DNA of 64,000 nt from an uncultured Acidobacteriota bacterium (GCA_903832295.1 CAILAZ010000280.1:1-64000), one strand, 5' to 3'. Numbered from the stretch's first letter, positions 21,210 to 31,082 are shown. Numbers and translations are program-made. Notes: a model not told the origin generated them from the letters alone.

Positions 21210-22445
21210 CTAGGAATCAGCCCGCAGGGCCTCAATCGGATTCAGTTTTGCCGCTTTGCGCGCAGGATAGACCCCAAAGAACAATCCCACCGCAGTTGAA
21301 ACCCCAATCGCCGTGATCACCGCTGACATGGGCACCGACATCGGCAGCGGCGTCGTCTTGTCCACAATCACCGCCAGTGCCCAGGCCACCGCAATTCCAA
21401 TGATCCCGCCCATCGCACTCATCACCGAAGCCTCCACCAGGAATTGGCTCAGGATGTCCGATGTTCGCGCCCCCAGTGATTTGCGGATGCCGATCTCGCG
21501 CGTCCGCTCGGTCACGCTCGCCAGCATCACGTTCATAATCACTACGCCGCCAATCACCAGGAAGATCGACACAAAGCCGACCATCGCCGTCGCCAAGGTT
21601 CCCGTCAGGCCCTTCCACAGATCCATCAGGTTGTCCGCGCCCCAGATTCCGAATGTGTCGGAGTCCCCCGGCCCCAGGTGCCGCCGCGCTCGCATCAGCG
21701 CTCGCGCCTCGTCCTTGGTCTGCTCCATATACTCCGGCGCTCTCGCCTGCACGTTGATGTTAAAGCTGTCCGTGTGCGAGCCCTTCAGCTTGAACCAGGT
21801 TTGTACCGGAATGAAGACAAAGTTGTCCTGTGGCTGTCCCATCACGTTGCCAATTGGTTTGGCGACCCCCACGACCTCGAAGTCGTAGCCATTGATCGTT
21901 ACTTCCTTACCCAGCGGGTCGATGGAGGGAAACAGCTTTTTGGCCACATCGGCGCCCAGCAGTGCTGTAAAGCTGCGGTGCTCGTTGTCGTTATCGCTGA
22001 TGTAGCGGCCCCGCTCAACCTCTTCGGTGGACATCTGGTTGATGTTCGCCGTCACCCCGCGCATCGAAACATCCTCCGACGAGATCGAATCCCGCCGCAC
22101 TGTCTCCCTTGACCGGCAAAGCAGCCCCACCGCCTTGGGGAGTTTCAGGCCATCATGCAGCGCCTCAAAGTCGTCGTAGCTAAACTGCCGATTGTGCCGC
22201 AGAGCCTTGATCCACTCTTCCTCGCTCGTCACCGCCACGTAGCGCCCCACCACGAACACGCCATTTCCCATGTTCGCCACCCGGTCGGCAATGTAGGCGT
22301 TCGTCCCATTGATCAGCGCCACTACCAGGATCAGCGTCGAAACCGAGAGAATGACGCCGAGTAGCATTAAAAACGAACGCAGCTTATGCGTGCGCATCGT
22401 CTCCAACGCAATAATGGTTGGTTCCTTGATCCTGATTCCGCGCAT
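21210..22445 (-). CDS. MacB/FtsX-type ABC transporter permease, paralogue
   Basis: 411 aa with the same architecture as the next gene: first helix in LRSFLMLLGVILSVSTLILV, periplasmic domain, then three helices beginning VIMNVMLASVTERTREIGIRK and the ending NPIEALRADS. It is the first gene of the pair, 77 bp downstream of an unrelated membrane protein gene on the same strand. Two different MacB-like permeases side by side suggest a heterodimer, as in some LolCE-like or lantibiotic-efflux systems; this is inference, because no ATPase or periplasmic adaptor is nearby. Confidence 0.9.
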   Translation of the reverse strand: MRGIRIKEPTIIALETMRTHKLRSFLMLLGVILSVSTLILVVALINGTNAYIADRVANMGNGVFVVGRYVAVTSEEEWIKALRHNRQFSYDDFEALHDGLKLPKAVGLLCRSRETVRRDSISSEDVSMRGVTANINQMSTEEVERGRYISDNDNEHRSFTALLGADVAKKLFPSIDPLGKEVTINGYDFEVVGVAKPIGNVMGQPQDNFVFIPVQTWFKLKGSHTDSFNINVQARAPEYMEQTKDEARALMRARRHLGPGDSDTFGIWGADNLMDLWKGLTGTLATAMVGFVSIFLVIGGVVIMNVMLASVTERTREIGIRKSLGARTSDILSQFLVEASVMSAMGGIIGIAVAWALAVIVDKTTPLPMSVPMSAVITAIGVSTAVGLFFGVYPARKAAKLNPIEALRADS

Positions 22446-22522
22446 AATTCTCCAGACTTGGGCAGCCGCCCTGCACTATCAAGTACGAAAGCCGGCAAAG
22501 GAAGGTTCCACGCCGCCGATCT

Positions 22523-24043
22523 TCAATCTATCCTGCATACCATCACGCTCTGGTTCCTGTAGGGACAATCGGACGGCGCGATACTTCCCGCCGGACCGTC
22601 CTTTACTCCCAGCAGCGTCCAGCCCACGCCATATTCCTCATGCAACCGCCTTAGGTCCGCCGCCTTGAAGTTCTTCCATCCGTCCAGCGCGTGCACTTCC
22701 CTCCACCACCGTCCCGCCAGCTCCGGAAACAGGATTGCCACTCCCGGGTCCTTATCCCAATCCGCCATCTGTCCCCGCTCTGCCAGTCCCCGGAAGCCGT
22801 GGTAATCCTCGCCCTCTGAACTCATATATCTCGGATTCAGCACAAAGTACGCATCCACCGGCGTATTCGCCTTCACCCAGTTGAATGCCTCCACCCAGTC
22901 ATTGCCCGTCGCCCGCCCCGGCCACTCCACATGCCGCGAGTTCGGAAAAGAATCAAACTGCGCGTAGCTCATCCCTGCCGCAATCGGCGCCAGCAGCAGC
23001 GCCCATCGCCACAGCTTCGCCTTCAGCACGGTCTCGGCCAGCAATCCCCCAGCCAGCATAATCATCACCACGTAGGTCAAATGCAGAATCCGCATCGGCT
23101 GGAAGACCGTCAGCCTCTCCAGCGCCGGAGGAATCGTGATCACGCAGCCGGCCACCAGTCCAAGCGCCGCAAACAGCGCCGTCCTCGTTGACACCGCCGC
23201 AGCCGCCTTCCATCCCCTCCGCCGCGCCAGCCACCCCATCCCCCACAGCACAAAGATCGGCGCAATCGCCCCCAGCCACTCGTACCACTCCCACTGCATC
23301 AGGTAGTGCTGCGTCCGCGTTCGTGATGCCTCCTGCCACTCCGGCCCGCCCCGCAGCACCAGCGCCCCCAGCACTGCTGGCCCAAACCCCGCCAGCAGCA
23401 TCACCCGCTTTCCCGCCCCTCGCAGCGGAATCACCAGCATTCCCAGGAACACCATCCCGTAGAACGCCATCTGCACATGGATCAGCGTCGCCGCCGTCAT
23501 GATCAACGCCGCCCACACATACTCCCGCTCACTCACCTCTTCGCCCCATGCCCTCGGAGCCAGCCGTGCCGCCGCCCACAGGATCAGCGCCGTCGCCAGC
23601 GTCCTCGGGTGCAGATGTTGATCCGCAATGAAAATGCACGTCCCTGCCACCGGCATCGTCAGCAGCGCCGCCACCAGCAGCACTCCTCCAAGCCGCGCCC
23701 GCGCCCCCGGAAACAGCCTTGCAGCCAGTGCCCACGCCCCCGCATAGAACGCCAGCAGCGTCCCCGCGTAGTAGCCAAAGTCCGTCCAGTCCACGGGAGC
23801 CCGCAGCCCTCGTGCCGTCGCCGCCACCAGGTCGTCAAAAAGCGTCGGCCGCGTCTGCGGCTTAAAGAAAATGTCGTCGTGTGGATACAGCGCAGCGTTT
23901 ACATGCGCCTTGATCGCCGGCAGGTAGATGGCCTCGTCTTCAATCCCGTAGTGATAGCCGTGGATTGCAATGCTTGCTGCCGTAATCAGCAGCAGCACGG
24001 CCACCAGGCGCAAAGGCTTTATTCCAGCGGAGGGAAATTCCAT
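22523..24043 (-). CDS. Polytopic membrane protein, family not recognised (GT-C-like architecture)
   Basis: 506 aa with roughly ten hydrophobic helices. The first loop after helix 1 is acidic and histidine-rich (HGYHYGIEDEAIYLPAI), and the C-terminal third is a soluble domain of about 120 residues. An acidic first loop plus many helices plus a soluble tail is the layout of GT-C glycosyltransferases and related membrane proteins, but I cannot assign a family. Same strand as the two downstream permeases, 77 bp away; co-transcription is possible but not evidence of a shared role. Confidence 0.8.
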   Translation of the reverse strand: MEFPSAGIKPLRLVAVLLLITAASIAIHGYHYGIEDEAIYLPAIKAHVNAALYPHDDIFFKPQTRPTLFDDLVAATARGLRAPVDWTDFGYYAGTLLAFYAGAWALAARLFPGARARLGGVLLVAALLTMPVAGTCIFIADQHLHPRTLATALILWAAARLAPRAWGEEVSEREYVWAALIMTAATLIHVQMAFYGMVFLGMLVIPLRGAGKRVMLLAGFGPAVLGALVLRGGPEWQEASRTRTQHYLMQWEWYEWLGAIAPIFVLWGMGWLARRRGWKAAAAVSTRTALFAALGLVAGCVITIPPALERLTVFQPMRILHLTYVVMIMLAGGLLAETVLKAKLWRWALLLAPIAAGMSYAQFDSFPNSRHVEWPGRATGNDWVEAFNWVKANTPVDAYFVLNPRYMSSEGEDYHGFRGLAERGQMADWDKDPGVAILFPELAGRWWREVHALDGWKNFKAADLRRLHEEYGVGWTLLGVKDGPAGSIAPSDCPYRNQSVMVCRID

Positions 24044-24257
24044 GACAAACAGACCTTAACCTATCGGCCTCTCCTCGCCCTGTCAATCCGGCCCGCTTCG
24101 GAATTCCCCATCAGGACATGTCCCCAAATCTGCTGCCAAGGACTTTGGATGGTTCCAGCTCCCCCCAAGCTGTGTTACCGTAAGCCAATTACTGGGCTTC
24201 CTCCCTGCCTGCGCCGTTCCTCCGTCCCGTAGATCGCAGGCGCTCTGGAGTGCAACG

Positions 24258-26990
24258 ATGTTCGGATTCGGCTACAACAAGGAAAAATCCCGGGCCAGCG
24301 CCGAGAAGTACCTCCAGCAGAACAAGCTCCCCAATGCCATCGCCGAATACGAGAAGATTCTCCAGGTCGAGCCCCGCGACCTCGCCATCCTTAACACCGT
24401 CGGAGACATCTACGCCCGCCTCGGCCAGAACGAAAAGGCCATCGAGCGCTTCCGCGTCATCGCCGAGTCCTACGCCACCGATGGCTTCCTCCTTAAATCC
24501 ATCGCCATGTACCGGAAGATCACCAAGCTCGACCCCAACGGTCTTCCCGCCATGGAGAAACTCGCCGAGCTCTACCGCAAGCAGGGCCTCGTCAGCGACG
24601 CCCGCTCCATGCTCCTTCAGGCCGCCGAGGCCTACACCCGCAAGGGCCAGTCCAAGGAAACCCTTCGCCTCCTTAAGCAGCTCGTTCTCTTCGATCCCGA
24701 GAACGTTCAGGTCATCACCCGCACCGCTGATCTCATGAACCAGGGCGGCCAAAAGGCCGAGGCCCGCGAGATGCTCTCCCGTACGGCCTCCCTCCTGGTT
24801 GACCGTCACGCCCTTGATCCCGCGCAGAAGATCCTCAGCCGCCTCATCTCTCTCGATCCTGACAATCTCCGCGCCCAGGAGCTCCGTGCCCAGGTGAACC
24901 TCGAACTTGGCGACTTCGCCAAGGCTGCCGAACTCTACGAGGCAATTCCCGATCTCGACTCCCGCCCCGACGGACTCCGCAACCTCCTGGACGCCTACAT
25001 CAAGCTCGACAAGATTGAGGAACCACTCCTTATCTGCCGCAAGCTTGTCACCGTGCATCATGACGCGCACGGCGTCCTCAAGGTAGCTGCTTGCCTCTAC
25101 CGGCAGAATGACACGGTCCGCACCCTGGCTCTCTACAGCGACTTCTCGTCCGAGGTTCTCGCACTCGACAAAGAGGAGGTGCTCGCCCATCTCCACGGCT
25201 CTGTCTCCCGCGTCCGCAGTGATCCCGAATCGCTTCAGTCTCTTTACAATCTCTTCCAGCGCGCCGGCGAGAGCTCCATGTTCGCTGAGGTGCTTGAGCT
25301 GCTTGCCCACGCCAGTGTTCAGTCCAATCAACTCGAGCGCGCTCGTGATGCCTATAAGAATCTGATTGAGCTGGAACCTGAAAACTCCGCCCATGCACAG
25401 GCTTATCGACAGGTCTGCGCCCGCCTCGGCACCCCCGGCGCACCCATCCCAGCGCCCGCTCCCAGCACAAAATCAGAAGACGAGCCTCGCACTCTGCAGG
25501 AGTTTCTCTCCAGCGAAGAGCCTGACCTGCCCCGCCAGCACTACACCCCGCAGATCGAGGAGAAGATCGCTACCGCACTCACCGAAGCCGAACTTTGCGA
25601 GTCCTTCGCCTCCAAGACTCGCGGCATTGTCGCCCTCGAGGGTGCCCTTAGCAATGCTCCTGACGATCTCCGCATCAATCGTGCCCTCGCAACTCTCTAC
25701 CGCCAGGAGGGCTCCCTCGCCAAGGCTGCCCGCTGCCATCGCAACATGCAGCGTGTGCTTGAGGTCTTTGGGGCCAGCGCTGCTGCCGCCTACTACGCCG
25801 TCCTCGCCGGGCCAGAGCAGACCACAACATGGGAGGCCAAGGGCAGCGAATTCGCCGCCCGCGACTTCGATCTCGGCTCCAACTCCGGCATCGGCTCCAC
25901 CGAAGAAATTGATCTCTCCGGCGAGTGGGAATCCGTCTGGGCTAACCCCGCACCCTCTGAACCCGCGGTTCCCCCGTCGTTCCCCGCACCGGTGGCCATT
26001 CCGCCCGCCGAAGACCTCTCCGAACTCGTCGAGGAAGTGCGCTTCTGCCTCGCCCAGCAGATCTGGCCGGAGGCCGAGTCCGGCATCGCGCGTCTTGCCG
26101 CAGTCGCTCCAAAGCATCCCGAACTCCCGGGCTTCCGCGCTCAACTTCCTCCGCCCCGCGCATCCCGTCCCGCTGCGCCCGCACCCCAGCGCTACAATCC
26201 CGTCGAAGTCATTGAAGTCAGTGACAAGCCCTATCTTCCTCCTCCCCCCGCGGCGCCCCTGCCCTCCGCACCGCCTGCGCCCACTCTCAGTTCTCTGGCC
26301 GCCGAACTCGACGCCGAACTGGGCGACAGCTTCTTCCCCGCGCCGCAACCCCGCCGCGAGCCCCCCGCCGCGCCCCCGCCGCCGGTTGCTCCCCCCAGGT
26401 ACGATCCCCCGGTGGCGGCACCCGCGCCCGCTCCGCGCCAGGCGCCTCCTCCACCGCCGCAACTGGTTCCTTATCTGGCTGCCGCCGTCGAGCCGGTGCT
26501 TGCCCCTCCAGAGGAGATCATTGTTCCTCCGCCGCTCCCACCCAGCGTCTTTGGCGATCTCCTTCAGGATTTCGAGCGTGACCTGGCCGCCCCCATGCAG
26601 GATGAGGACGATCCCGAAACCCACTTCAACCTTGGCATTGCCTTCCGTGAGATGGGATTGCTCGACGAAGCCATCGGCGAATTGCAGAAGGTCTGCCGCA
26701 TCGCCCCACAGGCCCTCGCACCCGGACGCGCCCAGCAGGCATACATCTGGCTAGCCACCTGTTTCGTCGAGAAAGAGGTCCCGGAGGCATCCTTCAAGTG
26801 GTTCATCCGCGCCCTGGAGTCTGCGCCAGACGAGGACTCCCGCATCGCCGTCAATTACGAGCTCGCCTCCGCCTATGAGGCGGCTGGCCGCAGGCCCGAA
26901 GCTCTCGAGCATTTCATGGAGGTCTATGGCAACAACATTGACTACCGTGACGTAGCCACCCGCATTCGCGCTCTCCGCTCTGCCGTCTAG
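24258..26990 (+). CDS. Large TPR-repeat protein with proline-rich linker
   Basis: 910 aa. GGAG sits about 8 nt before the ATG. No signal peptide is seen. TPR-like units start at once (AEKYLQQNKLPNAIAEYEKIL, A-rich GDIYARLGQNEKAIERF) and continue to roughly residue 520. A Pro/Ala-rich low-complexity stretch (about 640-790) follows, then a last TPR set (DPETHFNLGIAFREMGLLDEA onward). TPRs are protein-protein scaffolds; the likely role is assembly of a cytoplasmic or membrane-associated complex, partner unknown. Long reading frames on the opposite strand here are by-products of the codon bias. Confidence 0.9.
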   Translation: MFGFGYNKEKSRASAEKYLQQNKLPNAIAEYEKILQVEPRDLAILNTVGDIYARLGQNEKAIERFRVIAESYATDGFLLKSIAMYRKITKLDPNGLPAMEKLAELYRKQGLVSDARSMLLQAAEAYTRKGQSKETLRLLKQLVLFDPENVQVITRTADLMNQGGQKAEAREMLSRTASLLVDRHALDPAQKILSRLISLDPDNLRAQELRAQVNLELGDFAKAAELYEAIPDLDSRPDGLRNLLDAYIKLDKIEEPLLICRKLVTVHHDAHGVLKVAACLYRQNDTVRTLALYSDFSSEVLALDKEEVLAHLHGSVSRVRSDPESLQSLYNLFQRAGESSMFAEVLELLAHASVQSNQLERARDAYKNLIELEPENSAHAQAYRQVCARLGTPGAPIPAPAPSTKSEDEPRTLQEFLSSEEPDLPRQHYTPQIEEKIATALTEAELCESFASKTRGIVALEGALSNAPDDLRINRALATLYRQEGSLAKAARCHRNMQRVLEVFGASAAAAYYAVLAGPEQTTTWEAKGSEFAARDFDLGSNSGIGSTEEIDLSGEWESVWANPAPSEPAVPPSFPAPVAIPPAEDLSELVEEVRFCLAQQIWPEAESGIARLAAVAPKHPELPGFRAQLPPPRASRPAAPAPQRYNPVEVIEVSDKPYLPPPPAAPLPSAPPAPTLSSLAAELDAELGDSFFPAPQPRREPPAAPPPPVAPPRYDPPVAAPAPAPRQAPPPPPQLVPYLAAAVEPVLAPPEEIIVPPPLPPSVFGDLLQDFERDLAAPMQDEDDPETHFNLGIAFREMGLLDEAIGELQKVCRIAPQALAPGRAQQAYIWLATCFVEKEVPEASFKWFIRALESAPDEDSRIAVNYELASAYEAAGRRPEALEHFMEVYGNNIDYRDVATRIRALRSAV

Positions 26991-27147
26991 CGGCGGCACT
27001 CCTCCCGCTCCTCCCTTTTTAGCCCTCGCGACCGCACTGATTCTCTCTTTTGCGCTCTTCAGCGTAGAATCAGTTTTAGACTGGCGTTATCGGAGCAGCC
27101 GCACCCTCCGTATGCGCCTGAGAATCAAGGGACGCATCGAACCGACG

Positions 27148-27471
27148 ATGGAAGCAGGACCGCTCAAGACCTCACAGCCACCGACACCGGAGCAAAACTC
27201 CGGCCAACCCGCCTCACCTTCCACCCATCCCCCGGTCTGGGCACAGCGCCTCCTCCTCGTCATTGAAGTTGCCATCGCCGTCTGGGCCGGGATGCTCGTC
27301 ATGGTCCTGCCCTGGACACGCCTCTGGACTGAGAATCCCCTGCTGTCTGCATGGCCTGCTCTCAAGTTCGTCCTCGATCAGACCTTTGTCCGTGGCATGA
27401 TCTCCGGCGTTGGTCTTGTCGATGTATGGATGGGAATCTCTGACGCCGTGCACTACCGCGACCTTCGTTAG
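27148..27471 (+). CDS. Small membrane protein, hypothetical
   Basis: 107 aa from the ATG at 27148 (an in-frame ATG at 27112 would add 12 residues). After a Pro/Ser-rich start there is one clear membrane helix (LLLVIEVAIAVWAGMLVMVL) and a shorter hydrophobic part near GMISGVGLVDVWMGISDAV. No family recognised. It lies 24 bp upstream of the LOG gene in the same direction and may share its transcript. Confidence 0.6.
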   Translation: MEAGPLKTSQPPTPEQNSGQPASPSTHPPVWAQRLLLVIEVAIAVWAGMLVMVLPWTRLWTENPLLSAWPALKFVLDQTFVRGMISGVGLVDVWMGISDAVHYRDLR

Positions 27472-27494
27472 TACACTGTTCCGGTTTATTTCTT

Positions 27495-28382
27495 ATGAAT
27501 GACCCGACAAAGTTCACCTCCGCCCGCGCCCCTCTTGCCTACGAAAATGACGCCTTTCTTCGCGGTCCTGATGGCCGCCCCCTGCGCATTCTCGCCGAGT
27601 ACACCGAGCCCCTCGCCCGCTTTCGCCGTGAGAAGATCCAGGACACCGTAGTCTTCTTCGGCTCCGCTCGCTTCCGCAGCCTCAGCAGCGCTGAGGAGGC
27701 CGTCCAGCTTCTCGCACGGCCCGGCGGTGCCCAGCCCGCCCCTGAGCACGAGCAGGAGGCTCACCGCCTTCAGCGAGCCGTCGATATGGCCCACTACTAC
27801 GAGGACGCCCGCCACCTCGCCCACATCCTCACCGATTGGACCCGCACCCTCCCCGGCAAGCGCCACCGCTTCGTCGTCACCACCGGAGGAGGCCCCGGAA
27901 TCATGGAAGCGGCAAATCGCGGAGCGCGCGAAGCCGGAGGAAAAACCATCGGCCTCAACATCGCCCTCCCTTTCGAGCAGGTCCCCAACCCCTACATCAC
28001 GCCTGAGCTCAACTTCGAGTTCCATTACTTCTTCATGCGCAAACTCTGGTTCGCCTACCTTGCCAAGGCACTCGTCGTCTTCCCCGGAGGCTTCGGCACC
28101 CTCGACGAACTCTTCGAGATCCTTACCCTTGCCCAGACTGAAAAGCTCGCCAAGAAGATGACCGTCCTTCTCTACGGAGAGGACTACTGGCGCCGCGTCC
28201 TCAACCTCGAAGTCCTTGCCGACGCCGGAACCATCGCCCCCCACGACGTCAATCTCTTCGAATTCGTCAACACCCCGGAGGCCGCCTTCGCCCGCCTCCA
28301 GGAGAGCCTCATCCGAGACCATCTCCAGTCGCCGCCCCAGGCCAAGCGCCACCAGCCTGAGATCGCCACCACCCGCCGTTGA
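27495..28382 (+). CDS. LOG-family (TIGR00730-type) Rossmann protein
   Basis: 295 aa. The nucleotide-binding/catalytic motifs of lysine-decarboxylase-like LOG proteins are present: GGGPGIMEAANRGA (about 131-144) and PGGFGTLDELFE (about 197). Characterised relatives are nucleoside 5'-monophosphate phosphoribohydrolases that release the base, and most are not lysine decarboxylases. The extra N-terminal ~70 residues and overall length fit the longer, type II-like LOG group. A perfect hairpin ends the gene. Confidence 0.9.
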   Translation: MNDPTKFTSARAPLAYENDAFLRGPDGRPLRILAEYTEPLARFRREKIQDTVVFFGSARFRSLSSAEEAVQLLARPGGAQPAPEHEQEAHRLQRAVDMAHYYEDARHLAHILTDWTRTLPGKRHRFVVTTGGGPGIMEAANRGAREAGGKTIGLNIALPFEQVPNPYITPELNFEFHYFFMRKLWFAYLAKALVVFPGGFGTLDELFEILTLAQTEKLAKKMTVLLYGEDYWRRVLNLEVLADAGTIAPHDVNLFEFVNTPEAAFARLQESLIRDHLQSPPQAKRHQPEIATTRR

Positions 28383-28397
28383 ATTTCCCGCACACGC

Positions 28398-28430
28398 AAA
28401 TGCGCCATGCTCTCAGGGCATGGCGCATTT
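28398..28430. terminator. Bidirectional terminator
   Basis: AAATGCGCCATG (28398-28409) and CATGGCGCATTT (28419-28430) form a perfect 12-bp stem with A/T-rich ends, sitting between the plus-strand LOG gene and the convergent secreted-protein gene. Confidence 0.85.
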
Positions 28431-28445
28431 CAATTCCGCGTAGCT

Positions 28446-28942
28446 CTACCCAATCCTATAATTTCCCTCGATCTTGAACCCCATGCCTCCGCTGCTCGTT
28501 GGCCTCGCCGAGTACGTTCCCTCGCCTGACAATCCGCGCAGCTTTCCCGTGCCTCCGGTGAACCACCACCGTCCTTCCAGATGCACCGGAATCCCATCCT
28601 TCATCGTCGCCGTCCCTTCATACCTCAGGAAGTAACGGTCGCCGTTTGCCGCCTCGCCCACCGTGTACCCCCGGTCCACTGAGCGGTCGTTCTGCACGTC
28701 GTCGGTACCCGTCGAGAGGTAGCGCACAATTTCCAGTCCGCCCACCTCTGTCCGGCTCTCGAACTTGCACTCCCGCTGATCCAGGCTGATCGAGTGCTGC
28801 CCTCCGTCCTCGATCACGGCCGTCTGGTGTACCAGTGCAATTCGCAACTCGCGCTTGCCGAGAGATTCTTCTCTGCCTGTCCCCACGCCGGTGCCGCAAA
28901 TAACACAGCGGCGATAAGAGCGATTCCATTCATCCCCTTCAT
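28446..28942 (-). pseudogene. Small secreted protein with probable frameshift
   Basis: The downstream frame (stop at 28446, first possible GTG start at 28886) encodes about 146 aa ending in a beta-rich domain (YFLRYEGTATMKDGIPVHLEG, WWFTGGTGKLRGLSGEGTY) like small acidobacterial secreted proteins, but has no signal peptide. A different frame starting at the ATG at 28942 encodes a very good signal peptide (MKGMNGIALIAAVLFAAPAW, then GQA), then stops at 28814. Reading from one frame into the other needs loss of one base near 28870-28890. This is either a recent frameshift or a sequence error. If intact the protein would be about 165 aa and periplasmic or outer membrane. Function unknown. Confidence 0.5.
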
Positions 28943-28955
28943 CCCGGCCTTCCGT

Positions 28956-29495
28956 TCATCCCACCCACGTGCTTTTTACCGCCACCGCTCCCACGCACCA
29001 CATCAGCGCGTCTTCCAGTTTCTCTCGCGTAACCCCGCTCCCGCTCAGGAAGCTCGCAAACTCCTGGCTCTCCCCCAGCCGTTCGGCCATCGCCGCCAGC
29101 ACTGTCGCGTACTCTGCCGGAACCGTCATCTTCACCGCCCGCAGCAGATCGTCAAACACTGCAATCAGCTCAAACAGCAGGCCATCCTTATCTTCCGCCT
29201 CGCTGTTCACCAGGTACAAAACCTCGCTGATCTCGCACAACAGCTCCAATTCTGTCGGAACCGGACGCACATCCTCGAAGCCGTTGTCGCTCTCCTCCAG
29301 GGCCTTCGCCGCATCCGTCGGCTTGCGGAAAAACAGCAACCGGTCCCCCTTCGTGATGGGCCGTTCGCCATCGCCTTCCGAACCAATCAGTGTACAAAAC
29401 TGCGGGCCGTCCGCCGTCGGGTCCACGCGGAAGCCGATCAGATATAGTTCCCGTACCAGCACCTTCGGTGGAAATGCTACAAATTGGCTGTCCAT
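28956..29495 (-). CDS. Hypothetical protein
   Basis: 179 aa, acidic, no signal peptide or membrane helix. It begins MDSQFVAFPPKVLVRELYLIGFR. The first half is beta-like with TKGDRLLFFRKP; the second half (about 85-165) looks helical (LLFELIAVFDDLLRAVK). No family recognised. It is read toward the secreted-protein gene just downstream, and divergently from a lipoprotein gene 80 bp upstream. A frame of the same length on the opposite strand (28969-29508) was rejected because it lacks a sensible composition. Confidence 0.7.
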   Translation of the reverse strand: MDSQFVAFPPKVLVRELYLIGFRVDPTADGPQFCTLIGSEGDGERPITKGDRLLFFRKPTDAAKALEESDNGFEDVRPVPTELELLCEISEVLYLVNSEAEDKDGLLFELIAVFDDLLRAVKMTVPAEYATVLAAMAERLGESQEFASFLSGSGVTREKLEDALMWCVGAVAVKSTWVG

Positions 29496-29575
29496 GCGAC
29501 TATTTTAGAGCACAACTTTCTTCCTGCACCCGCGTTTACGTCTTTGCAGAGATTTCTCTCCCGGTGGATATCATT

Positions 29576-31063
29576 ATGCGCAAAATCCTTCTCACGCTCA
29601 CAAGCCTCATCGCTCTGGCGGCACTTACGGCCTGCGGCGGAGGATCGTCCACCACTACCATCGTCCCCACCCCGCCTTCCTCCGGCAACAACGCCGGATT
29701 TACCACCGCCAGCCTCAGCGGAACCTACGTATTCTCTACCGCCGGAGCCTCCTCTGCCTCCTTCGCCGTCGTCGGGTCTTTCGTCGCCGATGGCGCGGGC
29801 AAAATCACCTCGGGCACTCGAGACTCCGTAAACGACGCCGGCGGTCAGGCGCTCGCCGAATCCATCACTGGAACTTACAACGTCAACCAGGATGGACGCG
29901 GGCAGATCATTTTCAACGGCAGCTCAGGACAAACCGTTTATCGCTTCGTCATCGGCGCCAATGGCCGCGCCAGGCTCTTCCAGATCTCCAACACCGCCGA
30001 TGCTGTCGGCGACATCATCCCCTGGCCCAATCCCAACCTCAACATCAGCTTCGCCCAGGTCACTTACGTCTTCCGCTTCGATGGCGAAGACGCCTCCAAA
30101 AACCCCTACGGAGCCGTGGGAGCGTTGACCCTCAACAGCGCCGGCAATACCGTCACCGGAACCATCGACGAGAATGACGCCGGGACCTATCACGCCCAGG
30201 TCGCCGTCACTGGAACCATCGCCGCCACCTCCACTCCCGGCCGCTACACTGCCTCCTTCACCACCGCCACCGGAACCCACAACTTCGTCTTCTATCCCGT
30301 CTCGCAGAATCACATCGAGATGCTCAGCACTGACAAGAATTTCTTCCTCCACGCCTATGCTGACCTCCAGACAGGCCCCATATCCGCCACTCCTGCAGCC
30401 TTCAGCGGAGACCAGGTCTTCTCCATCGCCGGCTATGACACCAACGGTCCGATCCTGGAAACCGGGCGACTCACCCTCGACGGTGCCGGGAATCTCGCCA
30501 ACGCGATTGAGGATTACAACGACGCCGGTCTTTATTCCGATGGCGTCACCTTTGGCGGGACCTACACCGTTGCCGCCAACGGGCGCTGGACCTCGGCATT
30601 CACCTACACCAGTTCCACCATGTCCGTCGTCGGTTGGCAGGTAACTCCCCAGAAATCTGTCGTCCTCGTCACCGGTTCCACGGCCACCAACTACAACATC
30701 GTGGAAACCGGAGTCATGCGCTCTCAAACTCTCGGCCTCACCAACGCCAGCATCAAGGGCAACTACGCCGAAGATCTCTCCGGCTATTACAACTACTCTC
30801 CTGCCGGAAACGTGGAATCCTCCGGCAACTTCCTCGCCGCTGGCGATGGCACTCTCAGCGGCACCGTTGACTCGCAGACGCCCACTGCCATCAACACAGA
30901 CGTCGCGCAAACTGGCTCCTACTCAGTCGCAGCAGATGGCCGCGGCCTCGGCGCCGTCGGTCCTGTTCCCGTCCACTTCTATACCGTGGACGCCGACACG
31001 ATCTACCTCATCTCCACCGATGCCAACCGTCTCTACCAGGGCAAAATGGTGCTTCAACCCTAG
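29576..31063 (+). CDS. Lipoprotein with repeated beta domains
   Basis: 495 aa from the ATG at 29576; the frame is open upstream to 29390, but only the internal start gives a lipoprotein signal (MRKILLTLTSLIALAALTAC, lipobox LTAC with Cys20). GTYxV-DGRG-like units recur at intervals of 110-140 residues (SITGTYNVNQDGRG, FGGTYTVAANGRW, QTGSYSVAADGRG), suggesting at least three similar beta domains. Such multi-unit lipoproteins are frequent in acidobacteria; no enzymatic motif is seen. It is likely an outer-membrane or surface lipoprotein with its own terminator. Confidence 0.88.
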   Translation: MRKILLTLTSLIALAALTACGGGSSTTTIVPTPPSSGNNAGFTTASLSGTYVFSTAGASSASFAVVGSFVADGAGKITSGTRDSVNDAGGQALAESITGTYNVNQDGRGQIIFNGSSGQTVYRFVIGANGRARLFQISNTADAVGDIIPWPNPNLNISFAQVTYVFRFDGEDASKNPYGAVGALTLNSAGNTVTGTIDENDAGTYHAQVAVTGTIAATSTPGRYTASFTTATGTHNFVFYPVSQNHIEMLSTDKNFFLHAYADLQTGPISATPAAFSGDQVFSIAGYDTNGPILETGRLTLDGAGNLANAIEDYNDAGLYSDGVTFGGTYTVAANGRWTSAFTYTSSTMSVVGWQVTPQKSVVLVTGSTATNYNIVETGVMRSQTLGLTNASIKGNYAEDLSGYYNYSPAGNVESSGNFLAAGDGTLSGTVDSQTPTAINTDVAQTGSYSVAADGRGLGAVGPVPVHFYTVDADTIYLISTDANRLYQGKMVLQP

Positions 31064-31082
31064 TCCACCCGCGTGCTCTCCG

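Noticed and set aside
24189-26624. Two long minus-strand frames (401 and 383 codons) inside the TPR gene
   Set aside because: The plus-strand frame shows clear TPR periodicity and a ribosome-binding site; the antisense frames have low-complexity composition and no motif.
28969-29508. 179-codon plus-strand frame opposite the 179-aa hypothetical protein
   Set aside because: Ser/Pro/Thr-rich without any pattern; the minus-strand frame has normal acidic-protein composition and a better start.
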